Source: Manis javanica
Lineage: Eukaryota > Chordata > Mammalia > Pholidota > Manidae
Length of the DNA stretch: 64,000 bases
Assembly: GCF_040802235.1 (NCBI RefSeq)
Contig: NC_133158.1
Span: 164,211,401 to 164,275,400 of the forward strand
Direction: 5' to 3'
This document shows, in pieces, positions 46,301 to 61,300 of the stretch. Under the pieces are notes generated by a model. That model saw nothing but the letters and a program-made list of their open reading frames with translations. It was not told the DNA's origin and searched no databases. Every line of letters begins with the position of its first letter. Position 1 is the first letter of the stretch. A program made the translations under genes and the position numbers.

Positions 46301-49300
46301 TCATGTTTCTGATCTTTGAAGGCACTCCAGACTGAAGAACGAGACAGGATTTCATTCACCTAGGGAAGTAAAGTAAATTCTTTGAACATAAATTAAGGAC
46401 TGCATGTTGGAAGACAGAACTGAAGAGAAAAGCAAAGTTCCAAGACAAAGGAAGACAGCCAGCCTAGGAAAGATTTAAAGTTGGAGCAAGACCTAGAATT
46501 CATCAAACTATACCAGGCACATCTCATCAAACCAGACCCAAGTACATAAGTCACTCTTCCCTCTAAAGTTGGACTCTATTATTTAAACCTACAGTTTACT
46601 GACTTGTATATAATTTGGGCGGGAAGACTTCCCTGTGATGGTAACAACTGGCTGACAGTGTGGTGCAGGCTCATAAGGTATCCCAAGGAAGGGACTGGGA
46701 GAGAAGATGCTGCCAACTCAAGCTAATACTTAAAGCAGTCTTTCAAATGATGGGTTGTAACTTGTCAAAAGTTTATAAAATCGATTAAGAGGGTTGACAT
46801 CAGTATGCTTTAGAAAATAAAACAGGTGAATAAAATAGAGAAAGCATCAGAGTATCCCATATAAAATGTGTGACTATTTTTCTGTGATTACATATTCATA
46901 CAAGTATAAACAACAACTAGTATAAATGTGTACTGGACTAAGTTTGAAAGACATTTCTGTGTGAGACAGGAAAAAAAAGTTTAAGAAATTCCAACTTAGA
47001 GCATATCTTCTGCATATACATATTTATTGAGCACCTATGTGGCAAGAACAGTGGACACAAAGATGAGAAAGAGAGTCTCTGTCTCTGAAGTACTTACAAT
47101 CAACCTAGTAGGGGAGACAGAGAGGGCCAGATCACTTAGTGGTAAGCATTAAAGTAGAGAAATACACGGGGGCCATGTGAATCCAAGAGACTCCCTGACC
47201 CAACCTTGGGAAGAAGCACTAGTGACGTGACTGGTTGTGAAGATGGTAGAAGAGTTCCTATTTTGGAAACTACCATTACCTCTTCCCTCCCCCTTGGGAG
47301 TGGAAGGTAGGTGTCAAGTTTGTTTGCTAATTTCATCAACAGGAATCCCAAGGCAGGTCGAGGTGCAGACACGGACAAGTGCCTGCATGCGGTACACAGG
47401 AGCATCCCTGTTTGGCGTGCAGTACACCCACAGGCAAACACCCCGCCCACCTGCCAAAATACTTCATTAAACATATAGGTAACGACTGCAGCAATACACG
47501 CTGCGGCTCTTCTGTAATGTCATTTTAAACTGCTCCAATGATGGTATGGATAGAATGAACAATGGAGTAAGAAAATGTTTTAGTTGAAACACACAAACAC
47601 AATGAAATCATTAAACCTTTAAGTCAATTTAAACCTATAAAAAAACATTCTTAGACAGTAACAATCCAAACTGTTATCCGTTAACAAGTGAATGGATTAA
47701 CAAATTGTTGCACATACCTACAGTGGAATATTATTCAGCCTTAAAAAGGAATGAAGCATTGATTTATGTTATAACAGAAGAGATGAACCTCAAAAATTTG
47801 CCAAGTGACAGAAGCCAGAAACAAAAGATCACATGTTGCTTGATTCCACTGATAGGAAATATCCAAAATAGATTAATTCATAGCAAATGAAGCAGTGGCT
47901 ACCAGAGGCTGCAGGGAGGAAGAAACGGTATATAGTAATTGCTTCCTGGGCACAGTTTCCCTTTGGGGCAATGAAAATGTTTTGGAACTAGATATGGTGG
48001 TGGTTCTACAACATTGTTAATGTACTAAATATCAATTAAGAGGCCACTTTAAAATTGGTAATTTTATGTGGTGAAAATTTCACCTCAATTTAAAAAGACA
48101 GCATTAGTAGACAGGACTATACAGTAACACTGAAGAGGAATTCCTCAGAAGCCACAATCATGAAACCAAAGAGGAAAATTAAATCACTGAGCCAGCTGGA
48201 CGTCAGCACGTGCATGCAGCTCAGACACATTCATACATACCTAAGTTACAACAAAAAGGACACTAATCCTTTGTAACTGCTTATATAGAAAGGAGAGGAA
48301 ACTAAAATGATGTTCTAAAATGACATTACGGGATGGTTAATGCATGTGGTTATTTTATCCAACAATAACTCTAGAACTAGAAGTTAATTTTAACCAGCAC
48401 TAAATGCTCAATATTCTTCTATGCTGAAGAATTATTTTTCCTGAAATGTACAACATGCTATCACCATCCAGAGAAAGAATCCTCCTGAGTGACTCTCTGA
48501 GTACATGGTTTGCGTTTTTTCACTGTTACAAGGCAGCTGTACAAGTCCATCTGTGGTCTTTGGATCTGCTCCAGCAGAGCCAACAGTACCATACCTGTAG
48601 GTGGAACCTGAGCAGAGGTGTGGTATCACCCATGACCAAGACCCCTGGCTTGGAGAACACCTTGTTGTAATCAGCAGATCAAAGGTACATCTGCACAGAC
48701 TCACCTGTTCTCCATGCTGCAGGCTGCGAGTCATCACCTTGAGTGCTTTAACTATCTGAGCCTTAGTGGCTGATGGGCTGTCCAGATTTTCAAGGCCAAT
48801 GCCTTCAAGTAATTTTAAGAGGTATGGGACCAAATCTGCTTTCAGGGCCTAGAAGAAAATGTTAAGCATACACAAATATGCTGGGGAAAAAAGTGTAAAC
48901 CATCCACTGAAGAAATAAATTCACCCCCAGGACCAAACTTGGAAGAGGAAAACCTGCTTTATTTTAATGCCAGATACAGTTTTTTTTTAGTATAATGATA
49001 ATGAGATTTTATTCCATGCCATCAAGTGTTCTAAATGCTAAACATCGATTATTTTATTTAATCCTCCAAATGCCCAATGCTGTGGGTGCTATTAATATTA
49101 CTGGAGGAAAAAAAAATTGATGCATGGAGAGTGAAGCATGAGGGCAGTCATGGGCAGTGATGGAGTGTGCGACCGGGCAAAGGGCAGAGACTGAGTTTTA
49201 GCCACTCTACGGGGCTGCTTCCTTTAATAACACCTTGCTAACAGGAACAATATCTGAGATGCCTTAATATTTTTTTCATATTTTCTTAAAATATCAGCAT

Positions 49301-52300
49301 TTGCATTCACCATTCATCTCCTATCAGCCTAATAAAAGCTAAATTAATACCCTGATATCACAGTTTTTTACTACCCACTCTGAAACTCAAAGGGAATAAA
49401 TGGAAGTAACTTAACATTTAGTGATGTACCTCTTTTTATAGATACTGTTCTAGTAACAACCCTGGGGGTAGTCATCACTTATTTTACAGATGAGGAATCT
49501 GAGCACGGTTATGTAACAGGCCTGTGGTCACAGGGCCATCAAGTGGTAGTAGTGGCTCATGTTCCTTCCAAATACGACGCTCCTGCCCAAGCCTATTAAA
49601 ATTTTGAACCTCAAAGCACCAATGATCTACTTGAGATGTACTCAGTAATTCTAACCTGCATAAATGAGGGATGGGTGGTGAGTGGGGGGGAGGAGATATG
49701 AGAGGGAGGGCCAGGTATAAAGAGGCAGGGCCTTATATTAAGGCTGAGGATACCATGTGTTACTTTGTCATCTACCAGGTAACGGGAAACCACTGAAGGC
49801 TTTTATGAAGAGTGACACAGTTACAGTGAGAGTTGTATTTTACAAAGATCACTTCTGAAACAGTTTTAAAATTTACTGTATGTGGGGGGAGGCACGGGGA
49901 GGGATGTGCAACACAGAAAGACAAGTAGTGACTGTATAGCATCTTACTACAGTGATGGACAGTGAATGTAATGGGGTATGTTGGGGGGGACTTGGTGATA
50001 GGGGGAGCCTAGTAAACATAATGTTCCTCATGTAATTGTAGATTAATGATACCAAAAAAAAAAACAACTTACTGTATGGTTTTGTTCCTTCAGTGTCTAT
50101 TCAACATGAGTACCCACCAAGTCCTATTTCATTAGGCTGGTAGTCTCTTTGAAAAAGACAGAATAATCTTGGCATGTTTCTTAAAACATGACTTGAGAAA
50201 CAAAAGAATGAATAAACAGAATGAATCTTTCCAAAGAGGATAAAGAAAATTTTACAAACCCTAAGGATAAATGCTTAGTAGATAACCAAAATTTAAAATA
50301 TAAGCACCACAAAAGTAACTTGAACTTGGTCAAATTTCTGGCAGGCTGGTCCACCTTTGTGTGTGTGTGTGTGTGTGTGTATACACTTGTGCTTGCATGT
50401 ATGTATAAAATATAAAATAGTGCATGCACAAAATAAGATACTTCTCTACCACACCTACGTCAGGGTACCTAGTCAGTGATAAGTAAGTGAAAATCTGTTT
50501 TTCTGGCATGTTTGCTTTCCTAAAACAGTGCAGAATCTAGAAGGTCACTTACTTGTGCTACTAATTCACTCTGCTCCTTCTGAAACATTCGATTAATTGC
50601 TTCACAGGCTAGACCAACAATATCAGGTCGCTTTTTCATTCCATTCATCAGTGGGCCAATAGTCTCTAAAGATGCCATGGCTCGAACACACAGCTAGTGT
50701 CCAAAAAGAGAAGGTTACTTGTAGAGTAGTAATATTTTATGTAGCACAGTAAGTACAGTAATAAAGTATGTGAAAAACCTACATTCAGTTCAAGTTTAAT
50801 AATGAAGCTGAGTCAAATTCAGTCTCCTATTAATTTTATCATTTAAACTGGCTTAAGAATTGTTAATACCATCAGTTTATATGCAGGAAGGTACTGGGAG
50901 GAAAGAGGATTTATACTGCAATGTACATTAGTCAGAAAAAGGGAGGATAAATTCTAGAGCTATAAGCTACCAAATGGATTCATCAATACCTCATTTTCAG
51001 ACAGAGCGTGGATAACACGAATGGCACTCTTAGGAATGGCATTGTTCCTGTGGTTCATCGCCTGGATCACTTTGGGAAGATGGCCTAATGGTGGGACCTG
51101 ATCAGCCAGCTGAGGTTGTGCACTGAAGAGACATACTGTTGCCATTGTCAAAGTTTCCAGAGTTTCTCCCTGGAGGGTATAAAACAAACTATAAAATACT
51201 GACAAAGCCCTAAATATCCTTGGCAATTATTTGGTGTTCAAAACCAGAGGTCCACAAGTTTTAAGGGCTAATACCTGACAACTGATTCACAAATCCTAAG
51301 AGAACAATAAACTTCCCTGTCTTGATAAAAAGCATGAATTCAAAGGCCTTTAAGAATGTGATTATCTTAAACTAGGCAGCCTTTCACTAGGCTAAGCCAC
51401 ATCTCATTTCTATTGTAGATTTAAGAGATCATCTCCCAGAAGATATAACTAGAAATTTTTAGATAATGTTTTAGAAATGTCAGTAGCAGAGACCATCAAT
51501 AATTCAGGAGAATTCGTAACTGATTAAATGCTTTTCCCAGTTCCAATAAAAAAGCCCACTATCTAACATGTCTGGCTGTCATATTTCATTTTCTATTGAT
51601 AATAGATTACAAAGACCTGTAACTTGTACCATTATATGCAGATATGCACAGTTGATTCTTTAACAACAGAGGTTTGAACTGCCCAGGTCCACTTATAGGC
51701 AGAATTTTTCCCATGAATACACAGTTCCTGTAATTGGATATAAGGGCAGTGGATTCCATGGGTGATGCGGTGGACAGAAATGGAAAATGAAACATTTTTT
51801 AAGGAACGGTGCATACAACCCCTGAACCCCCGACCCCAGTGTCATCAGCCCCACACTCTGACCAGCTGAGCTGACCAACTGCCAGCTGGATGGGTGACAA
51901 ATGCCACATCTTAAGAGGAGCAGATGCTGAGGCCTGGGTTGGGGCACACAGAGAAAGGAGGTGGAAAAGCTGTGCCCCTCTGGAGTACAGCCCTTCAGGC
52001 CAGGTCTGATCCCCCTGCAGTCCGGGGCCAATGCTGGCAGGGACCAGCAGAGCAGCTCATTCACCCTTCGCCGGCTCTTTTCTCTGCTGAACCCTACAGC
52101 CCTCCCATTGCTTTTCTACTTTTCTACTCTTCAGTGCATCTGAAGTTAACTGACCCATTTTACATATAGTAGGTTATTTATTAGTACTCATGTTTTGGGG
52201 AATCAAAAGTTATATGTGGATTTAGCACCACTTAGGGGTCAGTGCCCCTAGTCCCCACATTCTTCAAGGGTCAACTGTGTATCCCTAACACGATACATCT

Positions 52301-55300
52301 TAAATGCACATGGAAATTGGGATTTGCCCATAAACAAAGGTGACACAGGAGGAAAATATTATGTGTCCTCCCCTTTCTAAGTTTATGCTTTTTGAGGATT
52401 TCATTTTGTAAGCAAACTATGTAAGCAGTAAAAATCTTGGTAAAGAGAAGCCATGACTGTGCAAAAAGACATAGTAAATATCTGGCATACTAAAATTTTC
52501 TAGAAATTTTGCTAAGCTAATAATAGTAATTAATAAAGTCTGAAGTACTCAACAGGTGTCAGACATTATGCAAAGTACTCCACATATATCAAAACTCATG
52601 TTAACCTCAGCCTTCAGGGCAGGTGCTGTGACCATTCTATAAATGAGGCAACTGAGAGAGTCATGAGGTAGTGCCCCAAGTCACAGTGCTCTTAGTGGTG
52701 GAGCTGGTCAGGGTCCACGACTACCTAACCACACCCCTGGGCTCTTCATCACCTCACACTATAGCCAGCCTGGTTAATTCAGCAACAATCACGTACTTCA
52801 ATTATTTTCAATCTAAAGGTTCAAATAAGAAAACCTTATATACTGTCAAGGTTTCTGACTCACCAAACCAGGATCAAGTCTAACTTCTCACTCCTGCTTT
52901 CCTGCTTTTCTTTGGCGTCAAGCATGGGTACAGGACTCACCCATGTCTTTGCTACTTCCCTGTCAATTTTTTAAACTAGAGTCATCCCTGCCATGTAAGG
53001 AAAGCTGAGTAAAGAACAAGCTCTAGCAGGACACACTTCCAGGGACACACCGAACACTTAGATTTTCCCTTACAATTATACAATCATTGGAAATGGAGTG
53101 GCAGAAACCTTCTTTTAGGGCTTCTATAATCATTAGAAATCACATCCTCTCAGTATTACCTTGAAATTTGGTTCATACACAACCATTTTACTATAGTTTT
53201 CACTTTTGAACATAGCAAAAAAAAAACGGGCAAATGGGCATATCTGAATTTAAATGTGGCTGTCACTCAAAGAGGTAGCCAATTCTTAATGCACAGGCAA
53301 TAATGATGGTATTTTAACAGAAACACTATCACTACATTTAGCAAACCATTTGAAATGTTTGCTGATGGCTGAAGCTTACATGAGGATTGTTCTTCTCCAG
53401 CAGCCCAGTTAATTTTTCTAACAGTGCAGTAAGAAATTCTCTGGGCTTCCTTAGGACCCAAGTTGGTTGTGCAATAAAGATTCTCAAGAAAACTCCTCCA
53501 ACAGCAAGTTCACCTTCTGCTTCTCCAAACACCACAGCAAAATCTTCAGGTAACTTGACATAGAGAAAGAATCATAGTCAAGTCACTTAGTAATCATTAG
53601 TTGTACATGAAGAAATGCAAACCCTATCACAGAAATGCTTATGAAATTAACTAGTCCTTCAACAGTCATTCGTATAATCGTAGTTACTATGAGTTTTATT
53701 TCTTCTAATAAAGTTCAGAAAAGGTGCATTCAAGAGGCTTTGATTAATTATTTCAAAAGTGAGAATACTTAGTTTCATGTTTAAAACCCATTTTCCAGGG
53801 GAATACCTAAGCATCTTAATGACATGGTATCTAATAGGTTGGCAATAAACGGACCCAGCAAGAATTTTTAAAAAAAGGGCAACAAATCAACAAAACCTAC
53901 AGTGAAAGGTAAAATTCCTTCCTCTGAATAAAAGTATATGTTACCTTCCAGTTTACATCAGGGTTGTCTCGCTGATTTTTAAAGTGCCTTGGGGAAAAAA
54001 AGGGGAAGGGGGGAATATCAAACTTCAGTCACAAAACACACTTTCATTATTAACCTTTAGAATAAATCTTAGAAAGCTGAGAGGCAAAATGGGAAACCTT
54101 TGCCCTTCATGGTGATGTGACCTAAAGGCCATTTACTGCGTGCGTTTTTACTTACTGTAGCATCATTTCTCTGACTGTTGTAGACACTTTATCTCTGGAA
54201 CCATCATTCCAAATTAACTCAGGATTTTCATGAGTTCCTTCAAAAATATGTACAGCAGCTTCAGGGTTGTCTCTCATGGCATCCATGAAAACGCTTGGTA
54301 GAAATTTTATTAATATAATTCTAACCTACATGAGGAGGTTTGAGAAAGAGAAAAGACCTTTTGGAAACATCTCAATATTTGGTCTGCTGCATTTCTCTAT
54401 GAAAGAATATTGCTATAATTTGTGTTATGGCATCAGTGGGCTCTAACTACTATTTAAGAGCTCTAGAATACTAGAAGAGATAAACCTTGGTTTATGCAAA
54501 AGTAACTATAGAAACAGAAAGTAAGTTAATGGTGCCCAGGTGCTGGGAGGAGGGGGACGGGAAAGTGACCACTAAAGGGAATGTTTTCTTTCAAGCGGTT
54601 GATGAAAATGTTCTAAAATTGATTGTGCTTATCTGATCTGTGAATATGATAAAACTATTGACTTGTATGCTTTGTATATATGAATTGCATGGTATGTCAA
54701 TTATGCCTCAATAAAGCTGTTACCAGAAAGGGAAAAAAAAGTCTACTGATCCTAGTTCTAGAATCTCTTGCTACACATCATTCAATTAAGGAGCTGATAC
54801 TTCTACTTTTCCTACACAGAAAAAATAGGTAAATTAAATTTATTAACTTGATTAAATTTGACCCTCATGCATCTCAAAGGTCAAAAACTAATAAAGAGTT
54901 CAAAGTCAATTCCAGCACATATTTATTTCAAACATCTGAAACTTGACTTAAAAGATGTAATATTGGAAATTAATTAAAATTATGTGCCACCCAAATCTAC
55001 CTTTAAGAAAACTTAATATTAAATATACAATATTCATACTTTTATGGACTTTTTCTGTAGGCACCCAGATGCAATTCCTCCCTCATCTCATCAACGCTGC
55101 TAACAACAGACTGTTAACTTTTTTCCCAAAGTAAAACTGTTTAAGGTCCTCTGACATTTTAAATACATAGATAGAGATCAAGCAAGAAAAATACAACAGA
55201 ATCCAGCTTCTCTTACTGATGTAAAATCAGACTCTAGAAGTGGGGGCTCAGAGGCCTGTATTTCACGGTGCCCCCACATGTCTCTGAGGTGCTGCTTAGT

Positions 55301-58300
55301 GGTCTGGCACAATGTTTCAGTGAACACTACCTGTGAAACTGACTTAGCAGGAAATGGAGGCTTTGACTACACCTGTGTCAGGGGAGAATTCCACTTAGAA
55401 GTACTGTTTGAAAGGTTCTTCTCACCTTCTGACACCCAACTAGACCATGATTCCAGAGATAATCTGATTATCACTAGAATCTGAATGAAAGATCCACCCA
55501 CAGACTGAGGAGGCCAAGGTGCTGTCACACCTGCCTGCACGGCCTTATTTCTCAAGGGCAAACACATGAAATGCATAGGGACAGGGAATCGTCACCTCCT
55601 TCAGCAGCTACTTCCATAGGCTGATCCTCACAGTTTGCAAGTCTAATCTGACCTATCTTCTGGCATAACCTGTTTATACACGTTGGTTCTTTCCTCAAGG
55701 GAGAGGAGCAGTTTATCACCATAATAAAACATTCTCTTAGGACTCTTCCAGGCTTCCCCAAATATAATTTTTCTCTAACTAGTAATATATAGGAACAATT
55801 TCAAGTATGTCAATTTTCCAACTTCAACATCAAATCATTTCTTTATCCTCCTCATCTCAAACTTTGGTAAACTTTATGAAAACAGTACCAAAGTGGCAGC
55901 TTTATTAATTAGCTTCTTTCTAAAAACCTATTTTGTGCTCACCTTTGGACCTATTAGTTTATCTGCTGTCATTTTAGCAAAAAGTTCTGCTGTTTGGGCT
56001 CGAACCTGTGGATGTGTCGAATTGCAGAACATATCTAATAAATAAATCAAAGCTCCTATGAAAGAAAAAAAGAATTAGTGTTTATATTGACTGCTCAGAT
56101 CAGGAACATTCATTTTCAAATTTATTTCAACTCAGTGCAGTCTGTTTTTTCTAAAGACTGTAAGCAATCCGAAAACATTCTTCTAGTTTATCAGACAGTA
56201 CAAAGAAGCTCAAAACAAGATTATCACTAAGCATGACTGGATGAGAAAGCATTCTATACACTACCTTTTGCCATTGCTTCTTTGATTATTTTTGTACTTG
56301 ATGTCAAAGCATAAAGAGTTTCCAGAACAAGCTGACGGCCTGCAGAGTAAAAAACATTTCAAGAAATATACCATCACATTAGCTAACATTTTCTGGGTAT
56401 CAACTCTGTGCCCAGCACTGAGCTATGTGTTTTACACAGAGTATCATACTTAAATTTTCAAATAACCAGCAAGGTAGGTATTATTAAGGCCTTGCTATGA
56501 ATGAGGAAGTTGAGGCTCGATATGACCAGTTCAGTTTCACAGCTTGTGAGTGGTACAGCTAGGTTTTGTACAGAGGTCTAATCCAGTGTCTACACTGGTA
56601 ACTAGTACACCATACTGTCTTTTGCCTTATTGTTCACTGCACAAACATTATCTTCTCACCTCCTGACACCTTGCAGACAATCTGATTAGGCCTAAGATTT
56701 TTGCCTGGTGCTATCTTAGAGAAATGAGTGAAGTAGCAGTTGCAAGACACTGTTCCAATCTAAGACATAACAGCATACTTTTGACATGATCTATGCACCT
56801 CTCATCCCTTGTCACAAAGTATCCTGGGCTACTGGGTTTTACTCTTCTACAGTTAAATGACAATGACAGACAGTGGACCAAAGTAGAAAGAGTTGACAAA
56901 GAGGTGGAGGCTGCCAAGCATTAGGCTGAAACTAAATCAACTACCAGCAAAGGTTGGTAGCTGCGCTTGACTAAGTTAACACACATGAGAACAAACATTC
57001 AATAGGATATTCCTAAGAGAAGCAACTATACTTCACTTAAAAACCCACCACTGCTCTAAACATAGTTTCAAAAGAAAACAAGTCTTTGGAGGGGTCAGAG
57101 GAAGGTTAAAAATTGTATATATTTAATGTCCTGTAGCAAACAGTGGAAGATAGATAATTTAATCTAAAATATAAACAAAAGCACTAGTCTGAGATATCTA
57201 GATGCCAGCTATTTTTGACTGTAAGATTAAAATAGACTGGACTATATAAATCAGATATAAGTATAAAATTACACTTTCAAACTACAACTACTATAAACAT
57301 CAGTCGGTTTAATTTCTCACTGTTTGAAGCCTTGCAAAGCTCTTGGAAACCAATAAAAAGACAACAATCCCAGTACAAGCTGCCACCCACGGTGGACCGA
57401 GATAAGCCATAGTCAGCAGACAGGCAGAAAGGCAGCCCCGACCACAACACTCCCATCAGAAGAGCCTGCTACAGTGCTCATAAAGGGCCTCTGCTGACAG
57501 AGAACAGCCACTGTTGGCAGACAAGCAGAAAGGCAGCCCCACCCACAGTCCACCAACAGCAAGTGGAGCTCCACCACAAAGGAGAACCAGGCACTGGTGA
57601 GTAAAGAGTCTTGAGCTTTTGGTCACCACAGGACACCACCCTCATAAAGCCATTACTCTCTAGACAGGAGGCATAGTGGATCTAATACAATGGAAGAAAC
57701 ACAGAAACCCTGACAAAATGAGGAAGAAGAAGAATATGTTCCAAACAAAACTACAGGATAAGACACCAGAAAGACGGCTAAATGAAATGGAGATCTCCAA
57801 TTTCTGGACAATAATTTCAAAGTAACAGTCAGAAATATGCTCACTGATCTGCAGAAAAGTACTGATGATCTCAGAGAGGACTTCAACAAAGTGAAAGAGC
57901 TGAAAAAGATCCACTCATTGCTGAAAATACAGTATCTGAAATGAAAAATACAACAGAGGGAATGAGTAATAGACTGTTGCAACTAGAGAAGACAGTGAGA
58001 TGGAAATTAGAGAATAGGTACAGAACAAAGCTGAGGAATAGAGAGAAAAAAGAATCTCTAGAAATGAGAGGATGCTAAGAGAGCTGTATGACAATTCCAA
58101 ATGGAACAATATCCATATAATAGGGGTACCAGAAGGAGAAGACAGAGACAGAGACAGAGAGAAATAAATTTTGCTGAAATAATTGCTGAAAATGTCCCCA
58201 GTCTGAAGAAGGAAATAGACACACAGGTCCTGGAAATTTAGAGAGTCCCTAACAAAAGAAATCCCAGGAAGACAATAGCAAGGCACATAATAATTAAAAT

Positions 58301-61300
58301 GATAAATATTAAGTACAAAAAGGAGGTATTGAAAGCATCTAGAGAGAGGCAAGAAACTTTTTATAAGGGAAATCCTTTCTGGCTATCAGTTCACTTCTCA
58401 GCAGAAACTTTACAGGCCAGAAGGGAGTCTCATGAAATATTTAATGTAATGAAAGAAAAGGACCTTCAACCAAGAATCCCTTACCCAGAAAGATTATCAT
58501 TCCAATTTGAAGGAGAGATTAAAAATTTCCCAGATAAACAAAAGCTGAAGGAATTTACAACCACTAAAACTGCATTACAAGATTTGTTAAAGGGACTTCT
58601 ATAGATACAAATGTTCTTGAGCCTCAATAGTTTTCTCCAGTGAAAGTAAACCCACAGTAATAGCAGTAGACAAGTTACTTACCAAGCTAGTTTGAAATTA
58701 CAAAAGGAATAAGACCAACTATACACAAAACCAGTCAAGGGATATAGAAAAAAGGCAGATTATGACATTTAATACAGAAAGAATGGAGGAGGAAGAAGAA
58801 TAAAAAAGGAATAATTTTAGATTGCATTTAAAACAGAGCAACTATCAAATTAGACCATTATATATTTAGGCAACTATCAATGAACCTCATGGTAACCACA
58901 AACCTAAAGCCTATAATAGATACACAAAAAACTTCTAAAAGGAAATCCAATCACAACAGCAAAGAAAACTTTCAAATAACAAAAAAATGAGTATAAACAA
59001 GGAATAAAGGAACAGAGAACGACAAAAACACCCAGGAAACAATTAGTAAAAGTCAGTAAGTACAAACCTATTAGTAACTACCTTAATGGAAATGACCTGA
59101 ATGCACCAATCAAAAGACACAGAGTGGCAGAATGGATAAAGAAATAAAACCCATCTGTATGCTGCCTACAAGAGGCTCATTTCAGACCCAAAGACATACA
59201 TAAACAGACTAAAAGTGAAGTGATAGAAAAAGATATTCCATGCAAATAATAGGGAGAAAAAAGCAGGAGTAGCAATATTTATAACAGATGAAAAGGATTT
59301 CAAAACAAAGGAAGTAAAGAGATGAAGAAGGGCATTACATAATGATAAAAGGGTCAGTCCAACAAGAGGATGTAACAATTACAAATATCTATGCATTCAA
59401 CATAGGAGCACTTAAATATGTAAAACAAATGCTAACAGATCTAAAAGGAGAAAAAGACTGCAACTCAATCACATTATGTGACTTTAATACAGCACTTACA
59501 TGAATGGACAGATTATCCACAGAAAATAAATAAGGACACAGAGGCACTGAACAGCACATGAGATCAGATGGACTTAACTGGAATCTAAAGAACATTCCAC
59601 CCAAAAGCAGCAGGATACATATTTTTCTCAAGTGTACATGGATCGTTCTTCAGAATAGATGATACAACACACTAGGCAACAAAAAGAGCCTCAATAAGTT
59701 GAAAAAGACTGAAATTCCATCAAGCAGCTTCTTAGACCACAGTGGTATGAAACTAGAAATAAATTACACAAGGAAAACAAAAAAACCCATAAACACATGG
59801 AGGCTAAACAACAGGCTTCTACATAATCAATGGATCAATGAACAAATCAAAGTAGAAATGAAGCAATGCATGGACAGAAATGAAAATGAAAATACAACAG
59901 TTCAAATTTTGGGGATGCAAGAAGGAAGTAAAAGCAATACAGCCCAACCTCAAGAAACAATAACAATCCCAAATAAATAGTCTAATCTCACAACTTAAGA
60001 AACTAGAAAAAGAAGAACAAATGAAACCCGAAGTTAGTAGAAGGGACATAATAAAGATCAGAGCAGAAATAAACAGAGAAGAATAAAACAATAGGAAAAA
60101 AGAAAAACCAATTAAGGTGGTAGGTATGATAAAGATAATCTGCAACAACTTTCCAAAGTGGTCATTTTAGAGAGCCATTTCAAATATGTCACTCATTAAA
60201 GAAAACAAAATTATTCGATGGATATTCAACTTCACTCAATTGACTGAACATAAAAGAAACACCTAACACGTGCAAGGCACTAGGGCATAAATGAATGAAA
60301 CAAATTCCTGCTCTCAAGGAGGTGAACAGGTGTGAAGCCAAGATTAACATATCTTCCAAGGGGTTGGCAAAACCAATTGAGCAATGTATTCTTATGGTTA
60401 GCAGTGAAGTTGGGAGTTATAACTGCCTTTGAAATCTCAAGGTTGATTCTAGCACAACTACACACTATTACTGTTAGACAACTATACAGGTTATAAGGAG
60501 CCTATATCAGCACAGGCTGGATTCAAGAAATCTTGCTGGCATATACTTTTTAATTAATTTCATATTGATGGTAATACTCTCTCATTCTATCAGCATTGAA
60601 TCAATAAAGGATAAATAATGGACGACTGAACTCTAAGCTAATTTTTATCTTAAGCATTTTTTTCCAAGACCAATTATGTTTTTCTTATAAACCATGGAAT
60701 ATTAGTCAATTCTCAATTACTCACAAATAGATTATACTCAGCAAACTGAAAACCCTAGGTTATTTGCCTTTGCTTTGGATCTCTCTCACCTCCAACTTTC
60801 CACTTTTGACATGGAAATATAAAAGTTTTATTAAGTTGTGTAAAATATGATTATGAAGACTAATAGTAAGAATACCACTCAAACTATTCCAGAACTAAAT
60901 ATGAATAACTTTATGTCAGAGGTATTGTATCATCTATGCAAACTGCTCCCCTCTATGGGTCAGCCAGGCTGTGCTGCCCAAAAATCATATGCATACTTGA
61001 TTTCATGAATATACATACTTGATGGCAACGAATGCAGAAGAGCCAATAAATTAGACAAAACCATCGATTCAGCAATATTGTGGACACAATCTTGGTTAGA
61101 AGTCACTATATTCACAACCTGAAAATTAATCAATAGGGTATTAAAAGTCTGAAAATAATTTTAGGCCTAAATCAAATTAAGTCAAATTAGACATAAATAA
61201 ATGTAAGGCTTCACAAAAGTGAGAAAAATGTTTGGAAAAAAAAATATTTAATTTTTAAAGGTGAGTTTAATTTTAAAAGGCTAGCTTTATTACTTTGACC

